Assembly (NCBI GenBank): GCA_002687115.1
Contig: NYZI01000064.1
Span: 1 to 45,999, forward strand
Length of the DNA stretch: 45,999 nt
Reading direction: 5' to 3'
Source of the DNA: Cyanobium sp. ARS6
GTDB lineage: Bacteria; Cyanobacteriota; Cyanobacteriia; PCC-6307; Cyanobiaceae
In this document: one piece after another, positions 44,472 through 45,999 of the stretch
How positions within the stretch are numbered: position 1 is the first letter of the stretch
How the letters are laid out: every line of letters begins with the position of its first letter
Notes under the pieces: generated by a model
Database searches by the model: none
What the model saw: the letters and a program-made list of their open reading frames with translations, nothing else
What the model was told of the DNA's origin: nothing
Translations under genes and position numbers: made by a program

Positions 44472-44707
44472 TGATTGAACGTGTTTTTTTCAATGTAGCT
44501 GTCGCATGGATTTTGACAAAAACCGCTCAATCTGTGTGCAACAGCAATCAACGCAGCAGAGAGCCTGACGGGCAAGCCTGCACTTTCAGGACGAACCGGG
44601 CGGCAGTGTTGGATGTACACGCAAGCGGCCCATCAGTGGAATGCAGGCCAGACGTGGCTCACAACATATTTTCTGACTATCTTTGATTAAATCATCAAGT
44701 CCTAGCC

Positions 44708-44929
44708 ATGACGATGTTTGGAGTGGAAGCAAGAATGGGGTACTACATACTTATTGGAACAGTCCTTTTCATCGGCAGTTACTTTTTAATCAGCTATATC
44801 TTCACAAGACTGGCCATTACCAATTCATTCCTGCAAATCCTGCTTTCAATAGCAATCGTGTCCGCCGCCACCAGCTTACTGGTATTCACAACCAAAAAGA
44901 CATGGAAAAAGACTGATTGGGACAGATAA
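44708..44929 (+). CDS. Small two-helix membrane protein
   Basis: The frame encodes 73 residues with two clear hydrophobic helices, YYILIGTVLFIGSYFLISYIF and SFLQILLSIAIVSAATSLLVF (cited in part), joined by a short loop (TRLAITN) and ending in a basic tail (KKTWKKTDW). The start could be 44708 or the ATG at 44735 (MGYYILIG), which gives a more natural beginning; a GGAG lies about 15 bases before the second. No family is recognised. A same-strand frame (44683-44916) in another phase is a shadow. Confidence 0.6.
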   Translation: MTMFGVEARMGYYILIGTVLFIGSYFLISYIFTRLAITNSFLQILLSIAIVSAATSLLVFTTKKTWKKTDWDR

Positions 44930-45138
44930 CGATTGGCCCCAACTCCCTTTTTCACAGACTGAATCTGATAATAAAGTCTCTGCAAGATAATTGCAATTTC
45001 AACCAATTACTAATCAACAAAGAGCACAGCCTGATCTCCTGCAGAGGCTGGGTGAACCCATAACGCAAAGGTTTCATCAAGGCAATCCTTGAAACGGATC
45101 AATAAAGATCGTATTTGGCAAAATATTAAGACGATGCT

Positions 45139-45279
45139 CTACGATTTCAATTCGCTTCTTATATCTTTCGAAGATTGCATTCCATTAGGAGATTCTTTGT
45201 TCTTTTGCTGATTAAAAATGACTACTGCAGCAGCAATCGCCAGGATGATGACATATCTAAGATACTGTTCTTTGTTCAT
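45139..45279 (-). CDS. Tiny membrane protein, 46 aa
   Basis: An ATG at 45279 opens a 46-codon frame ending in TAG at 45139-45141. The product has one hydrophobic helix (YVIILAIAAAVVIF) between MNKEQYLR and a polar, basic tail (NQQKNKESPNGMQSSKDIRS). The topology would be N-in, one span. A GGGTGA just before the ATG may serve as a weak ribosome-binding site. No family is recognised. Confidence 0.5.
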   Translation of the reverse strand: MNKEQYLRYVIILAIAAAVVIFNQQKNKESPNGMQSSKDIRSELKS

Positions 45280-45548
45280 TCACCCAGCCTGTTGATGATC
45301 ACTCTTAGCCCTGGTCAATTGCCATCAATGTTCAACAAAACTATCTGAGGGCCTTTCCATTGGCCTTGGCCCAGCTCGAACCCCCGCGCCTTCTGCACAG
45401 CCCCAGAAATGCAGAAAGCGCTTCTAGAGAAGGATGATTACTGCTTACCAGTCAAGGCAATTAGCTGATCCGACCGGGCTGAGAGCTGGGCAGCAATAAT
45501 AAATACTTACCAACAGCAGTCCTGACTTATTCTCAACAACAGGTCCTT

Positions 45549-45568
45549 ATTGAGAGCGGCCTCTCAAT
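45549..45568. repeat. Perfect 8-bp hairpin
   Basis: The sequence attgagag-cggc-ctctcaat is an exact inverted repeat with a 4-base loop. Neither side is followed by a T-run, so it is not a standard terminator. Its role is unknown. Confidence 0.4.
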
Positions 45569-45902
45569 CTCACACGCGATCTGTTGGCTTTGAGGAACAA
45601 CACAACCTGATCCCGATAGTGCAAAGGGTTGCAACCAATACATCTGATACAAGATTAGACAAGACTCGGCGAGACACCAGCCAAGGCAACGACTGATGAA
45701 CTTTCAACTCTTCTCCACTGTCACAAGACTGTTCGTTAGCGTGCCTAGCTGATACGACTAGCCATCAATATTATTAAGGATAGGAAGTCTGATTAAGAGT
45801 AATAAATAGCGGTGCACTTTATCTGGCAATTGTCAAAAGCTACATACTGTGTGCCGACAAGCTCGCCTTATTGAAGACCCCAGTTTTATCAACTGATTTG
45901 AT

Positions 45903-45985
45903 GCGGATGGGGAGACTTGAACTCCCACGACATTGCTGCCACTAGTACCTGAAACTAGCGCGTCTACCAATTCCGCCACATCCGC
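45903..45985 (-). tRNA. tRNA-Leu, anticodon CAG
   Basis: Read on the minus strand, the 83-base sequence folds as a class II tRNA: acceptor arms GCGGATG and CATCCGC pair, the D-loop region has TTGGTAGACG, the anticodon stem CTAGT/ACTAG holds the loop TTCAGGT with anticodon CAG (bases 45951-45949), a variable arm follows, and the T-loop reads GTTCAAGTC. The long variable arm and anticodon CAG identify leucine (codon CUG). CCA is not encoded. Its 3' end faces the AT-rich, gene-poor stretch. Confidence 0.96.
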
Positions 45986-45999
45986 TGGCGTGCGTCGCA

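Larger units (their letters stand above)
44930..45902. other. Mostly empty AT-rich stretch before tRNA-Leu
   Basis: Apart from one small minus-strand frame (45139-45279), nearly 1 kb holds no gene that I can support. It contains a 12-base inverted repeat (45045-45056 and 45279-45290) and an 8-bp hairpin with 4-base loop (45549-45568). Stop codons are dense in all frames. It may be decayed accessory DNA beside the tRNA gene. Confidence 0.5.

Noticed and set aside
44471-44686. A 71-codon plus-strand frame just beside the lipoprotein start.
   Set aside because: The sequence changes from hydrophobic to random-looking, no ribosome-binding site is seen, and it occupies the promoter side of the lipoprotein gene.
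45027-45050. A 6-bp hairpin (cagcct/aggctg) as a terminator for the small membrane-protein gene.
   Set aside because: The stem is short, the loop is 12 bases, and no T-run follows.
1-45999. CRISPR arrays, insertion sequences, prophage genes, toxin-antitoxin pairs.
   Set aside because: No regularly spaced repeats, transposase or integrase motifs, or recognisable toxin-antitoxin families were seen on either strand.

Overview
The window looks like chromosome from a marine picocyanobacterium of the Synechococcus type. The evidence is compact, GC-rich, tightly packed genes, a nickel superoxide dismutase with its maturation protease, a CpcS/CpeS-family bilin lyase, the ARC6/Ftn2 division protein, a cyanobacterial ThiD2-ThiE fusion, a GlcP-type sugar transporter and a Tic21-like DUF3611 protein. 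No rRNA, CRISPR array, transposase or phage gene was seen. One tRNA gene (Leu, anticodon CAG) lies at the right edge.

Layout. 1-4.4 kb: three minus-strand DUF1254/DUF1214 paralogues, all exported or lipid-anchored; the first is cut by the window edge. 4.4-5.5 kb: a sparse stretch with one or two small hypothetical genes. 5.5-6.9 kb: a CbiE-CbiT precorrin methyltransferase and a tiny membrane protein. 7.0-8.6 kb: an AT-richer block with two small hypotheticals and a rubrerythrin carrying a full rubredoxin domain. 8.7-13.7 kb: a minus-strand run pheS, ABC1-type kinase, nadK, a response regulator with a degenerate receiver, and a DUF192 protein; the last three overlap by 1-4 bases. 13.7-18.6 kb: surE, DUF3611, ribF, a tiny membrane protein, thiD2-thiE, thiS and a DUF1517 protein. 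18.7-22.7 kb: a minus-strand run era, CpcS/CpeS-like lyase, trmD, ispF, an ABM-fold-like protein and larB, several with 4-base overlaps. 22.7-25.0 kb: a conserved hypothetical, an intergenic region that may encode a small RNA, and glcP. 25.0-31.0 kb: ftn2, ffh, rpsP, phoH and a Bax-inhibitor-1 protein on the minus strand, closed by a clear terminator. 31.1-43.9 kb: pdhA, a histone-deacetylase-like hydrolase, a group 2 sigma factor, NAD(P)HX repair enzyme, mnmA, lnt, a phasin-like protein, an FKBP, sodN-sodX, trpC, lpdA, an SpoU methyltransferase and a small conserved protein. 43.9-46.0 kb: an AT-rich stretch with a small lipoprotein and small membrane proteins, ending at tRNA-Leu.

Most of the window is housekeeping: translation and tRNA modification (pheS, trmD, mnmA, rpsP, ffh, era), cofactor synthesis (nadK, NAD(P)HX repair, ribF, thiD2E/thiS, the cobalamin-pathway enzyme), isoprenoids (ispF), central carbon metabolism (pdhA, lpdA) and oxidative-stress defence (sodN/sodX, rubrerythrin). 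The parts most worth a second look are the tandem DUF1254 genes, the nadK / pseudo-receiver regulator / DUF192 coupling, an apparently lone larB, a ThiS that does not end in Gly-Gly, a multi-hairpin candidate small RNA near 23.4 kb, and the AT-rich region beside tRNA-Leu.
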